NCBI GenBank assembly: GCA_020354625.1
Contig: CP070651.1
Location: 1,999,321-2,063,320, forward strand
Length of the DNA stretch: 64,000 bases
DNA from: Trueperaceae bacterium
Lineage (GTDB): Bacteria; Deinococcota; Deinococci; Deinococcales; Trueperaceae
Direction of reading: 5' to 3'
Shown here: piece after piece, positions 19,447 to 28,784 of the stretch
How positions within the stretch are numbered: the first letter of the stretch is position 1
How the letters are laid out: every line of letters starts with the position of its first letter
Made by a program: the position numbers and the translations under genes
The notes under the pieces: model-generated
The model's database searches: none
What the model was told of the DNA's origin: nothing
The model's input: only the letters and a program-made list of their open reading frames with translations

Positions 19447-20637
19447 GTGCCAGAGATGACGCGCAGGGTCGGTAGCAGGCGGATCGCCGATTTCGGCGAA
19501 ACCGTGTTTGCAACCTACACCCGCCTCGCCACCGAACACAAGGCCATCAACCTGGGGCAAGGGTTCCCCGACTTCGAGACGCCGAGCTTTGTACTGGACG
19601 CCTTGCGCGCGTCCGCCGGGGAACACCAGCAGTATCCGCCGCTCCCCGGTCTCCCCGAGTTGCTCGAGGCCGTCTCCGAAGACCACGCCCGGCGTTTCGG
19701 CAGGACCTTGGATCCCGTGGCCAATATCCAGATCACGGTGGGGGCCACCGAAGGCCTTTTTGCCGCAATCCAAGCCCTGGTGGATCCCGGTGACGAAGTG
19801 GTGATTTTCGAACCGTTTTACGATGCCTATCCTGCCGATGTGACGATGGCAGGTGGTATCCCCAAATTCGTACCGTTACACCCCCAATCGGACGGTCTAT
19901 GGCACCTCGACGAAGCCGAATTGAGAGCGTGTTTCAGCCCCAAGACGAAGCTCGTGATCCTCAACACCCCCCACAACCCCAGCGGAAAACTCTTTTCGGC
20001 TGAAGAGCTGGATCTGATCGTCGAGCTGGCCGAACGCCACGACTCGTTGATTCTCAGCGATGAAGTATACGAGCACATCGCCTTCGGTCAACACCTCCCA
20101 CTCGCCAGCCGTCCCGGTGCTTGGGCGCGGACACTTACTATCTCGAGTATCGGCAAGACCTTCTCGGTGACCGGGTGGAAAGTCGGTTGGGTATCCGGTC
20201 CTGCTCCTCTCATCCAGGCGATTCGAATGGCGCATCAATGGATCCCTTTCACGGTAGCCACACCCCTTCAACGCGCATCTGCCGCCATCTTGAACGAGGC
20301 AGCTCAACCGGGAAACCCGTACTACCGAGAACTCAAGCAGGCCTACTTACGAAAACGCGATCTACTCGTCACAGCACTTCGGGAGACACCGTTTTCTCCC
20401 CTGGTGCCTGCGGGTGGATACTTCGTGATCGCCGATAGCCGAGAACTCGGCTACCGAGACGACATCGAACTCTGTAACGACCTGCCGGCCAGAGCTGGAG
20501 TGGTGGCCATCCCACCCAGCGCCTTTTACAGCCGCGAGCACAAAACGTTGGCTAGGCACTTGGTCCGTTTTGCCTATTGCAAACGCGACGAAGCGCTCAT
20601 CGAGGCTGGGAATCGCCTGCGGGCTCTCGCCGGCTGA
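19447..20637 (+). CDS. Class I/II PLP aminotransferase
   Basis: Fold-type I aminotransferase resembling the YbdL/kynurenine-glutamine transaminase group: INLGQGFPDFETP near residue 36, substrate loop YDAYPADVTMAGG, NTPHNPSGK (PLP-binding Asn) and the PLP lysine in SSIGKTFSVTGWKVGW (about residue 234). Usual substrates are methionine, aromatic or branched keto acids. Its position as last gene of the leu operon, two bases after leuB, suggests transamination of ketoisocaproate or related keto acids, though classical IlvE is fold type IV. GTG start. Confidence 0.85.
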   Translation: MPEMTRRVGSRRIADFGETVFATYTRLATEHKAINLGQGFPDFETPSFVLDALRASAGEHQQYPPLPGLPELLEAVSEDHARRFGRTLDPVANIQITVGATEGLFAAIQALVDPGDEVVIFEPFYDAYPADVTMAGGIPKFVPLHPQSDGLWHLDEAELRACFSPKTKLVILNTPHNPSGKLFSAEELDLIVELAERHDSLILSDEVYEHIAFGQHLPLASRPGAWARTLTISSIGKTFSVTGWKVGWVSGPAPLIQAIRMAHQWIPFTVATPLQRASAAILNEAAQPGNPYYRELKQAYLRKRDLLVTALRETPFSPLVPAGGYFVIADSRELGYRDDIELCNDLPARAGVVAIPPSAFYSREHKTLARHLVRFAYCKRDEALIEAGNRLRALAG

Positions 20638-20704
20638 CTTCCCAACTCGGTATCGGAACGACTGCTCGGCTTTGTCGAATCTGACCCGGGCAGGGAGCGG
20701 CTAG

Positions 20705-20734
20705 TTTACAAGGCTGAACCTCGCAGTGTATTCT
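20705..20734 (+). promoter_or_regulatory. Promoter of the tct-prp operon
   Basis: TTTACA (20705-20710), 18-bp spacer, TATTCT (20729-20734), then a short leader with TTGGAGGTG before the ATG at 20763. Confidence 0.55.
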
Positions 20735-20762
20735 CACAAGACGTAATTTTGGAGGTGCAGAT

Positions 20763-21731
20763 ATGAAAAGACTCTCAACTCTTCTCTTCGTGCTCTTTGC
20801 CGGCATCGCTCTGGCTCAATTTTCACCGTCAAATGTAGAGTGTATCGCCCCGGCCAGCGCCGGCGGCGGTTGGGATTTTACCTGCCGCGTACCCGCCGCC
20901 CAAGTCATGCCAGCCATCGGCGTAGTCGACGGTTCGATCCAGGTCACCAATATGGCCGGCGGTGGCGGTGGCGTGGCCATGGCCAACGTGATCACCCAAA
21001 GGGCTGACGACGACAACCTCATCGTGGCGGCAAGCGTCGCTACCGCTACGCGCCTCGCGCAGAACGCCTACGCCGGTTTCACCGCGGACGATATCCGCTG
21101 GCTGGGAGCCCTAGGGGCCGACTTCGGCGTACTGGCCGTCGGAACCGACTCGCCTTTGCAAAATCTCGACGACCTGGTCGAAGCGATGCGAACTTCACCC
21201 GACGACCTCACCTTCGTGGGCGGCAGCGCCGTGGGCGGCTTTGATCACATCAAACCGCTGTTGGTGGCGAAGGCTGCGGGCATCGAAAACCTGACCCAGT
21301 TCCGCTACGTATCGTTTGACGGCGGCGGGCCTGCCCTGATCGAAATCAAGAGCGGCCGGGCCGACGTCTTTACCGGTGACACCTCAGAGGTTCTTGGAGA
21401 TCTCGACGCCGGCTTGGTTCGGGTGATTGGTGTCTTCTCGCCAGAGCAGGTATCCCGCCTCGGAGATGCCCAGACGGCAAGAGAACAGGGATACGACGTC
21501 GTCGCCGGGAACTGGCGCGGCTTCTACGGTCCACCCAACATGTCGCAAGAAGCGTACGACTTCTGGGTCGACGCCATCCAGCAGGTGGCAACCTCAGAGG
21601 AGTGGATCACCTTGCGCGACGAAAACGGTCTGGCCCCCTTCGAAAGCTTCGGCGCCGACTTCGAGGCCTTCGCCAAAGACCAGATCGAGATCATGGTAGG
21701 CATATCGAAGGAGCTGGGCATTATCGAATGA
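20763..21731 (+). CDS. tctC: Tripartite tricarboxylate transporter substrate-binding protein (TctC)
   Basis: Periplasmic binding protein of a TTT-family transporter that captures di- or tricarboxylates. A signal peptide (KRLSTLLFVLFAGIALAQ) precedes the TctC pattern IAPASAGGGWDFTCR and the central NMAGGGGGVAMANV loop that binds carboxylates. Length 322 aa is usual. The ribosome site GGAGGTG and the start context are almost identical to those of the sugar-binding protein gene at 856. It overlaps tctB by four bases (ATGA). Confidence 0.92.
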   Translation: MKRLSTLLFVLFAGIALAQFSPSNVECIAPASAGGGWDFTCRVPAAQVMPAIGVVDGSIQVTNMAGGGGGVAMANVITQRADDDNLIVAASVATATRLAQNAYAGFTADDIRWLGALGADFGVLAVGTDSPLQNLDDLVEAMRTSPDDLTFVGGSAVGGFDHIKPLLVAKAAGIENLTQFRYVSFDGGGPALIEIKSGRADVFTGDTSEVLGDLDAGLVRVIGVFSPEQVSRLGDAQTAREQGYDVVAGNWRGFYGPPNMSQEAYDFWVDAIQQVATSEEWITLRDENGLAPFESFGADFEAFAKDQIEIMVGISKELGIIE

Positions 21732-22165
21732 CCGATCGCATAGCCGGCGTGATTCTCGTTTTACTCGCCTTGTGGTACGGCTTTGGGGCCTCGCGCCTCA
21801 AAGCCGGCTTTGGAGCGGACCCCCTTGGACCCAAGGTCTTCCCCTTCATGCTGGCTATCACGCTTTTTCTCGTGGCCTTGGCCATCATCTTTCGGGTCGA
21901 TCCCAACCCACCGTGGCCGAGGTTGGGTACCTGGTTTAATCTTGTTTTCGTCACGATCAGTTTTATCGCCTATGCCTATCTGTTGGTGCCGATCGGCTTC
22001 ATCGCAGCAACGACGCTGGAGACCACCTTCGTGAGCCAGCGTTTCGGAGCCAAAGCCTGGCAGGCCATCGTCACAGGTTTGTTGGCCAGTCTCGGAATGT
22101 ATGTCCTGTTCGTCTATGCCTTGGGCATTCCGCTACCCGTGGGCCGTGTATTCGGGGGGCGTTGA
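21728..22165 (+). CDS. tctB: Tripartite tricarboxylate transporter small membrane subunit (TctB)
   Basis: Small four-helix membrane subunit (145 aa) of the TTT transporter: RIAGVILVLLALWYGFGAS, PFMLAITLFLVALAIIF, LVFVTISFIAYAYLLVPIGF and a last helix near GMYVLFVYALGIPLP. The short lead DPLGPKVFP, preceding helix 2, is typical. The ATG at 21728 overlaps the tctC stop. An upstream in-frame ATG at 21602 lies inside tctC and is rejected. Confidence 0.9.
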   Translation: MTDRIAGVILVLLALWYGFGASRLKAGFGADPLGPKVFPFMLAITLFLVALAIIFRVDPNPPWPRLGTWFNLVFVTISFIAYAYLLVPIGFIAATTLETTFVSQRFGAKAWQAIVTGLLASLGMYVLFVYALGIPLPVGRVFGGR

Positions 22166-23680
22166 GTGGAGGTTTTTCAACTCTTGGGGCAAGGCTTCAC
22201 CATCGCCCTACAACCCACCAATTTGTTGCTCGCCCTGATCGGTGTGTCGCTCGGCACGGTCATCGGCATGCTCCCCGGTGTGGGACCGATCAACACCATC
22301 GCCATTCTGATCCCCATCACCTTTGCCCTGAACCTAGAACCCACGTCGGCCATCATCATGTTTGCGGGGATCTATTACGGTTCTCAATACGGCAACTCCA
22401 TCAGCAGCATCCTCTTAAACGTCCCGGGCACGGCCTCGGCCGTCGTCACCGCGCTCGACGGTTACCCGATGGCGCAACAAGGCCGCGCCGGACCGGCGCT
22501 GGCCATGTCGGCCATCTCTTCTTTTATCGGTGGCACCATTTCGATCTTCTTTCTGATCTTCTTTGCGCCCTTGCTTTCGAGGTGGGCGATCAACTTCGGC
22601 CCCGCTGAGTACTTCGTGTTGATGGTCTTCGCCTTCTCGACGCTTTCGAGCCTGACGGGGAGCAACGTTTTCAAGGGGATTGTCGCCGCACTGTTCGGGC
22701 TGATCCTTTCCACCGTCGGAATCGATCCCCAGGGAACGGCGACTCGTTTCACCTTCGGGCGCATGAACCTGCTCGATGGCATGGACTTCGTCGTCGTGGC
22801 CATCGGCCTTTTTGCGGTCAGCGAAGTTCTACAAATGCTCAGCGAAACCGATTCCGGTAAGCACGTGCAAACGAGCGTAGGGCGCGTCTTTATCAGCCTC
22901 AAAGAGTTTACCTCCTCGCTGTGGACGATCGTCCGAAGCAGCGTCTCCGGATTCTTGATCGGAGCCTTGCCCGGTGCGGGTTCGACCATTGCCAGTTTCG
23001 TGGCCTATACCACCGAAAAACAGATCGTCGACCGCGACGATCAGTTCGGCAAAGGAGATATCCGAGGCGTTGCCGCGCCCGAGTCTTCCAACAATTCTGC
23101 TTCGGTGGGGGCGTTTATTCCGATGCTGACCCTCGGCGTTCCCGGAAGCGGCACCACTGCGGTGATGCTGGCCGCCCTGCTGAGTTTGGGCGTGAGACCG
23201 GGTCCCCTCCTCATTCAAGACAACCCCGAGGTCTTTTGGGGCCTGGCCGCCTCGATGTATATCGGCAATGTCATTCTTATCGTTTTGAACCTGCCCTTGG
23301 TCGGCCTTTTCGCGCGCATTCTCCTCATCCCTAGGTGGGTGCTCATGCCGCTGGTGGCCACATTGAGTTTTGTCGGGGTCTATGCCGTCAACAACAACCC
23401 CTTCGATGTGCTGCTGATGGCCGGGTTCGGCTTCATCGGTTATTTCATGCGTAAGCTGGGCTTTCCACTCGCCCCGGTCATCCTCGGCTTGGTGCTCGGC
23501 GATCTCATGGAGGTCAACCTGCGCCGCGCCTTGACCTATACCCAGGGCAACTGGAGCATTCTCTTTGAAAGTTCCATCACCATCACCTTGTGGGTTCTGA
23601 CTGCCATCAGTCTGGTGGCTCCGGTCGTCATCAAACAGGTGGCGAGGCGGAGGCGCGAGCTCCATCTCGAAGGAGAATAG
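22166..23680 (+). CDS. tctA: Tripartite tricarboxylate transporter large membrane subunit (TctA)
   Basis: Main transport subunit of the TTT system (504 aa, about 12 helices). Diagnostic motifs are IGMLPGVGPINTIAILIPI with its Gly-Pro loop near residue 35, YGSQYGNSISSILLNVPGTASA, a second inverted-repeat loop GALPGAGSTIASFVAY and APESSNNSASVGAFIP. Driven by the cation gradient, it would import the ligand delivered by TctC. GTG start directly after the tctB stop. Confidence 0.95.
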   Translation: MEVFQLLGQGFTIALQPTNLLLALIGVSLGTVIGMLPGVGPINTIAILIPITFALNLEPTSAIIMFAGIYYGSQYGNSISSILLNVPGTASAVVTALDGYPMAQQGRAGPALAMSAISSFIGGTISIFFLIFFAPLLSRWAINFGPAEYFVLMVFAFSTLSSLTGSNVFKGIVAALFGLILSTVGIDPQGTATRFTFGRMNLLDGMDFVVVAIGLFAVSEVLQMLSETDSGKHVQTSVGRVFISLKEFTSSLWTIVRSSVSGFLIGALPGAGSTIASFVAYTTEKQIVDRDDQFGKGDIRGVAAPESSNNSASVGAFIPMLTLGVPGSGTTAVMLAALLSLGVRPGPLLIQDNPEVFWGLAASMYIGNVILIVLNLPLVGLFARILLIPRWVLMPLVATLSFVGVYAVNNNPFDVLLMAGFGFIGYFMRKLGFPLAPVILGLVLGDLMEVNLRRALTYTQGNWSILFESSITITLWVLTAISLVAPVVIKQVARRRRELHLEGE

Positions 23681-23686
23681 CCGCTA

Positions 23687-23722
23687 CATCTGGCGAGCAA
23701 AACCAGGACCTCATCTGGCGAG
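23687..23722. repeat. Direct repeat CATCTGGCGAG x2 upstream of prpD
   Basis: Two perfect 11-bp copies (23687-23697 and 23712-23722), 25 bp apart, lie just upstream of a TACAAT box (23751-23756) that sits 9 nt before the prpD start. They are a candidate operator for an internal promoter controlling prpDB. Confidence 0.45.
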
Positions 23723-23765
23723 AACAGTGGGAGAGTAGGGACCGAGCAGGTACAATGCAAGTCCG

Positions 23766-25274
23766 ATGAAATGCCACCACGTAAAGGTATATCCTTCCCA
23801 AGACAACCTTCCTAAAGAACAGCAACTCGCTTGGCAGATCGCCATGGTGGCCCACGATCGGGTCCCCTTAGATCACGAAGTCGAAGAGATGATCGTCAAC
23901 CGCCTGATCGACAATACGGCTGTCGCCATCGCCGCCATCAATAGGAAGCCTGTGGCCAACGCCCGGACGCAAGCCCTGGCTCACCCCCGCCCTGACGGGG
24001 CCACGGTATACGGCCTTCCGATAGAGCAGCGCTTCTGCGCTGAATGGGCTGCCTGGGCCAACGGCACCGCCGTGCGAGAGCTCGATTTTCACGACACCTT
24101 CTTGGCAGCGGACTACGCCCACCCCGGAGACGCCATCGCACCCCTTTTGGCCGTTGCCCAGCAGATGCAAGTCTCTGGCAACGAGCTCTTGAGCGGTATC
24201 GCCACCGCCTATGAGATCCACATCGGACTGGTCAAGGGCATCTGCCTGCACCAGCACAAGATCGACCACATGGCCCATCTCGCCCCCGCCGTGGTCGCCG
24301 GCTTAGGAACCTTGCTCCGGCTCGAGCCGAACGTCACCTACCAAGCAGTGCAACAGGCGGTACACACGAGTTTCACGACCCGGCAGTCGCGAAAAGGTGA
24401 GATATCGAGCTGGAAAGCCTATGTACCGGGCTACGCGGGCAAACTCGCCATCGAAGCCGTCGACCGCGCCATGCGAGGGGAAATGTCTCCATCTCCGATC
24501 TACGAAGGGGAAGACAGCGTCATCGCCTGGCTGCTCGACGGACCCGAAGCTTGCTATGAAGTCGCGTTCCCAGAGGCGGGGGAGAGCAAGAGGGCGATCT
24601 TGGAATCCTATACCAAAGCGCACTCGGCAGAGTACCAGGCCCAAGCCGTGATCGATCTGGCGTTCGATCTGAGAACAGCCGTGTCCGAGGAAGACGCGAT
24701 CGAGGAAGTAGTGATTCACACCAGCCACCACACCCACGTCGTGATCGGAAGCGGTTCGAACGACCCGCAAAAATACGACCCGCAGGCGAGCAGAGAGACG
24801 CTCGATCACAGCATCATGTATATCTTTACCATCGCGTTTCAAGACGGACGCTGGCATCATGAAGAGAGCTACACCCGCGCCCGGGCAACTCGAGCAGACA
24901 CCGTTCGGCTTTGGAACAAGGTAAAGACGGTGGAAGATCCCGAGTGGACCCGCCGTTACCACCACCCCGAACCGAACAAAAGGGCCTTCGGTAGCCGTGT
25001 AGAAGTCCGCTTAGCCGGCGGGAGCACCATCGAGCGGGAACTGGCCGTAGCCAACGCCCACCCTAACGGTAAGACCCCATTCGAACGCACAGACTACCTC
25101 CGAAAATTCACGCTTCTGACGCAAGATCTCATTACGCCGAGGGAGCACGAACGATATCTGGGCGCAGTTCAGCGTCTAGGCGAACTTCACGCAGACGAAC
25201 TCGCGCTGCTGAATGTCGAGATCCCCAAAGAGACCCTGCTGGCCAACACGCGAGACGAACGGGGAATCTTCTGA
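23766..25274 (+). CDS. prpD: MmgE/PrpD-family protein (2-methylcitrate dehydratase)
   Basis: MmgE/PrpD-family dehydratase (502 aa), which in the methylcitrate cycle converts 2-methylcitrate to 2-methyl-cis-aconitate. Conserved family text includes the N-terminal [54 protein letters not shown], and [13 protein letters not shown]. The next gene is PrpB-like, which supports this role. No prpC (methylcitrate synthase) is nearby, so the substrate may be imported by the TctABC system encoded just upstream. It overlaps prpB by one base (TGATG). Confidence 0.88.
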   Translation: MKCHHVKVYPSQDNLPKEQQLAWQIAMVAHDRVPLDHEVEEMIVNRLIDNTAVAIAAINRKPVANARTQALAHPRPDGATVYGLPIEQRFCAEWAAWANGTAVRELDFHDTFLAADYAHPGDAIAPLLAVAQQMQVSGNELLSGIATAYEIHIGLVKGICLHQHKIDHMAHLAPAVVAGLGTLLRLEPNVTYQAVQQAVHTSFTTRQSRKGEISSWKAYVPGYAGKLAIEAVDRAMRGEMSPSPIYEGEDSVIAWLLDGPEACYEVAFPEAGESKRAILESYTKAHSAEYQAQAVIDLAFDLRTAVSEEDAIEEVVIHTSHHTHVVIGSGSNDPQKYDPQASRETLDHSIMYIFTIAFQDGRWHHEESYTRARATRADTVRLWNKVKTVEDPEWTRRYHHPEPNKRAFGSRVEVRLAGGSTIERELAVANAHPNGKTPFERTDYLRKFTLLTQDLITPREHERYLGAVQRLGELHADELALLNVEIPKETLLANTRDERGIF

Positions 25275-26170
25275 TGCTCTTTAGCGAAACCCCTCCTGCC
25301 GAGAAACGTCGCCGGCTCCATCAGGCTGTTCACAGCGGCAAACTCCAAAGGTTTCCCGGCGCCTTCTCACCGCTCGTCGCCATGCTGATCGAAGAGCAAG
25401 GCTGGGAAGGCGTTTACGTCTCCGGATCGGTCGTCGCCGCCGACCTCGGACTGCCGGATATCGGCTTGACTTCCATGAGCGAGGTGGTTTTGCGCGGTCA
25501 CCAGATCGCTCGCGCCACCGAGCTACCCACCATCATCGATATCGACACCGGTTTTGGAGAGGTCTTGAACGTCGTACGAACCGTCCAAGAACTCGAGCGT
25601 TTAGGGCTTGCCGGGTGCCATCTCGAAGACCAGCAGAATCCCAAACGCTGCGGCCACCTCGATCACAAAAGCCTCATCGAAACCGACGCGATGGTCAGAA
25701 AGCTGAGGGCCGCCGTGCAAGCCCGACACGATCCCCACTTTCTGATCGTCGCGCGAACGGATGCGCGCGCTGTCGAAGGTTTGCCACGGGCGATCGATCG
25801 GGCTCGGGCGTATGTCGACGCCGGTGCCGATGTGATCTTCCCCGAGGCCCTCGCCAACGAGGCGGAATTTGCGCTCTTTCGAAAGAACCTCGACGTCCCC
25901 TTGCTTGCCAACATGACCGAGTTCGGAAAGTCACCGCTCCTCACCAGTCAAGCCCTACAGGATCTCGGTTACAACCTGGTGATCTATCCCGTTACTGGGT
26001 TACGATTGGCGATGAGAGCTGTCGAGGAAGGGCTAGCGAGCCTGGCAGCAGGTGGGAGACAAACCTCGCTGCTGCCCAGAATGCAGTCGCGGCAACGCCT
26101 CTATCAGTTGATCCGCTATGCCGAGTACAACGCTTTCGATCAGCACATCTACAATTTTGAGCTAGACTAA
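25274..26170 (+). CDS. prpB: 2-methylisocitrate lyase (PrpB-like)
   Basis: Isocitrate-lyase/PEP-mutase superfamily enzyme that would split 2-methylisocitrate into pyruvate and succinate. The catalytic loop EDQQNPKRCGHLDHK holds the family KRCGH with the catalytic Cys. Metal-site acids appear in DIDTGFGE. YVSGSVVAADLGLPDIGL near the N-terminus and ARTDARAVEG are also typical. Length 298 aa fits. The C-terminus is close to the PrpB norm. Confidence 0.9.
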   Translation: MLFSETPPAEKRRRLHQAVHSGKLQRFPGAFSPLVAMLIEEQGWEGVYVSGSVVAADLGLPDIGLTSMSEVVLRGHQIARATELPTIIDIDTGFGEVLNVVRTVQELERLGLAGCHLEDQQNPKRCGHLDHKSLIETDAMVRKLRAAVQARHDPHFLIVARTDARAVEGLPRAIDRARAYVDAGADVIFPEALANEAEFALFRKNLDVPLLANMTEFGKSPLLTSQALQDLGYNLVIYPVTGLRLAMRAVEEGLASLAAGGRQTSLLPRMQSRQRLYQLIRYAEYNAFDQHIYNFELD

Positions 26171-26214
26171 TGCGGTACCAACAGACGGCGTGACAACCAC
26201 TTGGGAGGAGAATC

Positions 26215-27909
26215 ATGAGCAACACCCTTACACGTCCAAAGTTAAACCGCCGGAGTTCGATCATCACCGAGGGTGATCATCGCGCCCCGAACCGGGCCAT
26301 GATGCGAGCAGTGGGCTTCGAAGACGAAGACTTCAACAAACCGATCATCGCCGTGGCCAACGGCCACAGCAACATCACTCCCTGTAACGCCGGCCTGGGA
26401 GAATTGGCAGTGGCGGCTGAAGGCGCCATCCGCACCGCAGGAGGGATGCCACAGCTCTTCGGCACCATCACCATCAGCGACGGCATCTCCATGGGCACCG
26501 AAGGGATGAAGTGTAGCCTGGTCAGCCGCGAGGTGATTGCCGATTCGATCGAAACAGTCTGCAGAGGACAGAGTATGGACGGTCTCATCGCCGTCGGCGG
26601 CTGTGATAAGAACATGCCGGGAGCGATGATCGCCATGGCGCGCCTCGACATTCCCAGCATCTTTGTCTACGGCGGGACCATCAAGCCAGGTAACTATGAA
26701 GGAGAAGACCTCACCATCGTCAGCGCCTTCGAAGCAGTTGGTCAGTATAACGCCGGCCGGATTCCACTCGAAACCTTCCAGGCGATCGAGCGCAACGCGT
26801 GTCCCGGCAAAGGATCGTGTGGTGGTATGTATACCGCCAACACCATGTCGAGCGCCTTTGAGGCCATGGGCATGAGCCTCCCTTACTCGAGCACCATGGC
26901 AGCGGAAGATCGAGAAAAAGCCGATAGTGCCGAAGCGAGTGGACACGCCTTATTGAGTCTCATCGAGAACGACCTGACAGCTCGCAAGATCATGACCAGA
27001 GAGGCCTTCGAAAACGCCATCACCGTGGTGATGGCGGTGGGGGGTAGCACCAATGCCGTGCTCCATCTTCTCGCTGCGGCACACGCAGCCGAAGTCGATC
27101 TCGATCTCGCTGACTTCGAGCACATCCGCCAACGCACCCCACACATCGCTGACCTCAAACCGAGCGGAAAGTACGTCGCCACCGATCTGCATAAGGTAGG
27201 CGGCATCCCGCTGATCATGAAGATGCTGTTAGAAGAAGGCCTGCTTCACGGCGACTGCATGACGGTAACCGGCAAAACCGTTGCAGAGAACCTAAGCCGG
27301 GTTGCCAGTCGGCCTCCAAAAGATCAGGATGTCGTCCTCCCCTTCGACGCGCCGAAGTATCAGGAAGGTCATTTGGCAATCCTCAAAGGGAATCTCGCAC
27401 CAGAAGGGGCAGTAGCAAAGACGAGCGGTCTCAAGACGACGAAAATCACTGGGCCTGCCCGCATCTTCGAAAGCGAAGAGGCGAGCCTCAAGGCCATCTT
27501 GGGTGACGAAATCAGGGCAGGAGACGTCATCGTCATCCGCTACGAAGGTCCAAAAGGGGGTCCCGGCATGCGCGAGATGCTCTCCCCCACCGGTGCAATC
27601 ATCGGCAAGGGTCTCGGCGATTCCGTGGCCTTGATCACCGACGGGCGTTTTTCAGGAGGCACCTACGGCCTGGTGGTGGGCCACGTCGCGCCCGAGGCCC
27701 AAGTAGGAGGACCGATCGGGTTGCTCGAAGAGGGCGATATCGTCACCATCGACGCAGCGCACAATCTGATCGAGGTCGATCTCAGCGAGGAGGACTTGGC
27801 AAAACGCCGGAAAGCGTGGCAAGCACCCACCGCCAAATACGGACGTGGCGTACTGGCCAAATACGCCAAGTCGGTATCGAGCGCCTCACAAGGGGCGGTG
27901 ACCGATTGA
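26215..27909 (+). CDS. ilvD: Dihydroxy-acid dehydratase
   Basis: Fe-S dehydratase of isoleucine/valine (and so leucine) synthesis, converting dihydroxyacids to 2-keto acids. Cluster ligands lie in [10 protein letters not shown] (about residue 126) and [17 protein letters not shown] (about 195-211). The C-terminal [19 protein letters not shown] is also diagnostic. 564 aa is standard. GGGAGGAG precedes the ATG. It is separated from the leu operon by the tct-prp genes. Confidence 0.97.
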   Translation: MSNTLTRPKLNRRSSIITEGDHRAPNRAMMRAVGFEDEDFNKPIIAVANGHSNITPCNAGLGELAVAAEGAIRTAGGMPQLFGTITISDGISMGTEGMKCSLVSREVIADSIETVCRGQSMDGLIAVGGCDKNMPGAMIAMARLDIPSIFVYGGTIKPGNYEGEDLTIVSAFEAVGQYNAGRIPLETFQAIERNACPGKGSCGGMYTANTMSSAFEAMGMSLPYSSTMAAEDREKADSAEASGHALLSLIENDLTARKIMTREAFENAITVVMAVGGSTNAVLHLLAAAHAAEVDLDLADFEHIRQRTPHIADLKPSGKYVATDLHKVGGIPLIMKMLLEEGLLHGDCMTVTGKTVAENLSRVASRPPKDQDVVLPFDAPKYQEGHLAILKGNLAPEGAVAKTSGLKTTKITGPARIFESEEASLKAILGDEIRAGDVIVIRYEGPKGGPGMREMLSPTGAIIGKGLGDSVALITDGRFSGGTYGLVVGHVAPEAQVGGPIGLLEEGDIVTIDAAHNLIEVDLSEEDLAKRRKAWQAPTAKYGRGVLAKYAKSVSSASQGAVTD

Positions 27910-28021
27910 AGCGACACATCACCACGGCAACCGACATCAGATAAAACGAGCCTGCGGGACCGCGCGGGTAACTTGCTCGTAACGGTCCCCATCAGCACAT
28001 CAACCATGAGGGGGACACGCT

Positions 28022-28777
28022 ATGGCTGACAAGATTCGCGTCACCATCTGGAACGAATATCTCCACGAGCTCGAAGACGACACGGTGGAGGCCATCTACC
28101 CGAACGGGATCCACCAGACGATCGCTGAAGGGATCGGTCGGCACGGCAATTTCGAAGTGACCACCGCGACCTTGAACGAGCCGGAGCACGGGCTGAGTGA
28201 ACAGGTGCTTCAAGCCACCGATGTCTTGATCTGGTGGGGCCACAAAGCGCACGCCCAAGTGAGTGAGGAGGTGGTCGACCGCGCCCAGCAGCAAATCCTT
28301 TCCGGTATGGGTCTCGTGGTGCTCCACTCCGGTCACTTCTCAAAGTTGTTCAAACGCATCCTCGGTACGAACTGCTCGCTGAAGTGGAGAGAGGCCGATG
28401 AAAAAGAGCGGCTTTGGAACCTCGAACCGAGCCATCCCATCATGGAAGGCATTCCGGACTATTTCGAGCTCGAACAAGAAGAGATGTATGGCGAACGCTT
28501 CGATATCCCGACACCCGACAAACTCTTGATGATTTCTTGGTTCCAGGGGGGAGAAGTGTTTCGCAGCGCGTGTACCTGGCAGCAGGGACACGGCAAGGTC
28601 TTCTATTTCCGCCCCGGACACGAAACCTATCCGACGTACCACAACGATTACGTCGTCCGCATTATCGCCAACGCCTGCAAATGGTCGCGTCGGCGCGTCG
28701 ACCTACCCAATCAAGAGGCGCTCCAGGTCGAGGCCATCGAACCTGTGCCCAACCCCGGCAAGGAACATATCGTATGA
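28022..28777 (+). CDS. ThuA-domain protein
   Basis: Class I glutamine-amidotransferase-like ThuA family (trehalose utilisation) protein, 251 aa. Diagnostic features are [13 protein letters not shown] at the N-terminus, [26 protein letters not shown] and [18 protein letters not shown] near the C-terminus. The family is linked to sugar metabolism, but the reaction is poorly defined. A GAGGGGG precedes the ATG. It converges with the next gene across only 7 bp. Confidence 0.85.
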   Translation: MADKIRVTIWNEYLHELEDDTVEAIYPNGIHQTIAEGIGRHGNFEVTTATLNEPEHGLSEQVLQATDVLIWWGHKAHAQVSEEVVDRAQQQILSGMGLVVLHSGHFSKLFKRILGTNCSLKWREADEKERLWNLEPSHPIMEGIPDYFELEQEEMYGERFDIPTPDKLLMISWFQGGEVFRSACTWQQGHGKVFYFRPGHETYPTYHNDYVVRIIANACKWSRRRVDLPNQEALQVEAIEPVPNPGKEHIV

Positions 28778-28784
28778 CATATCG

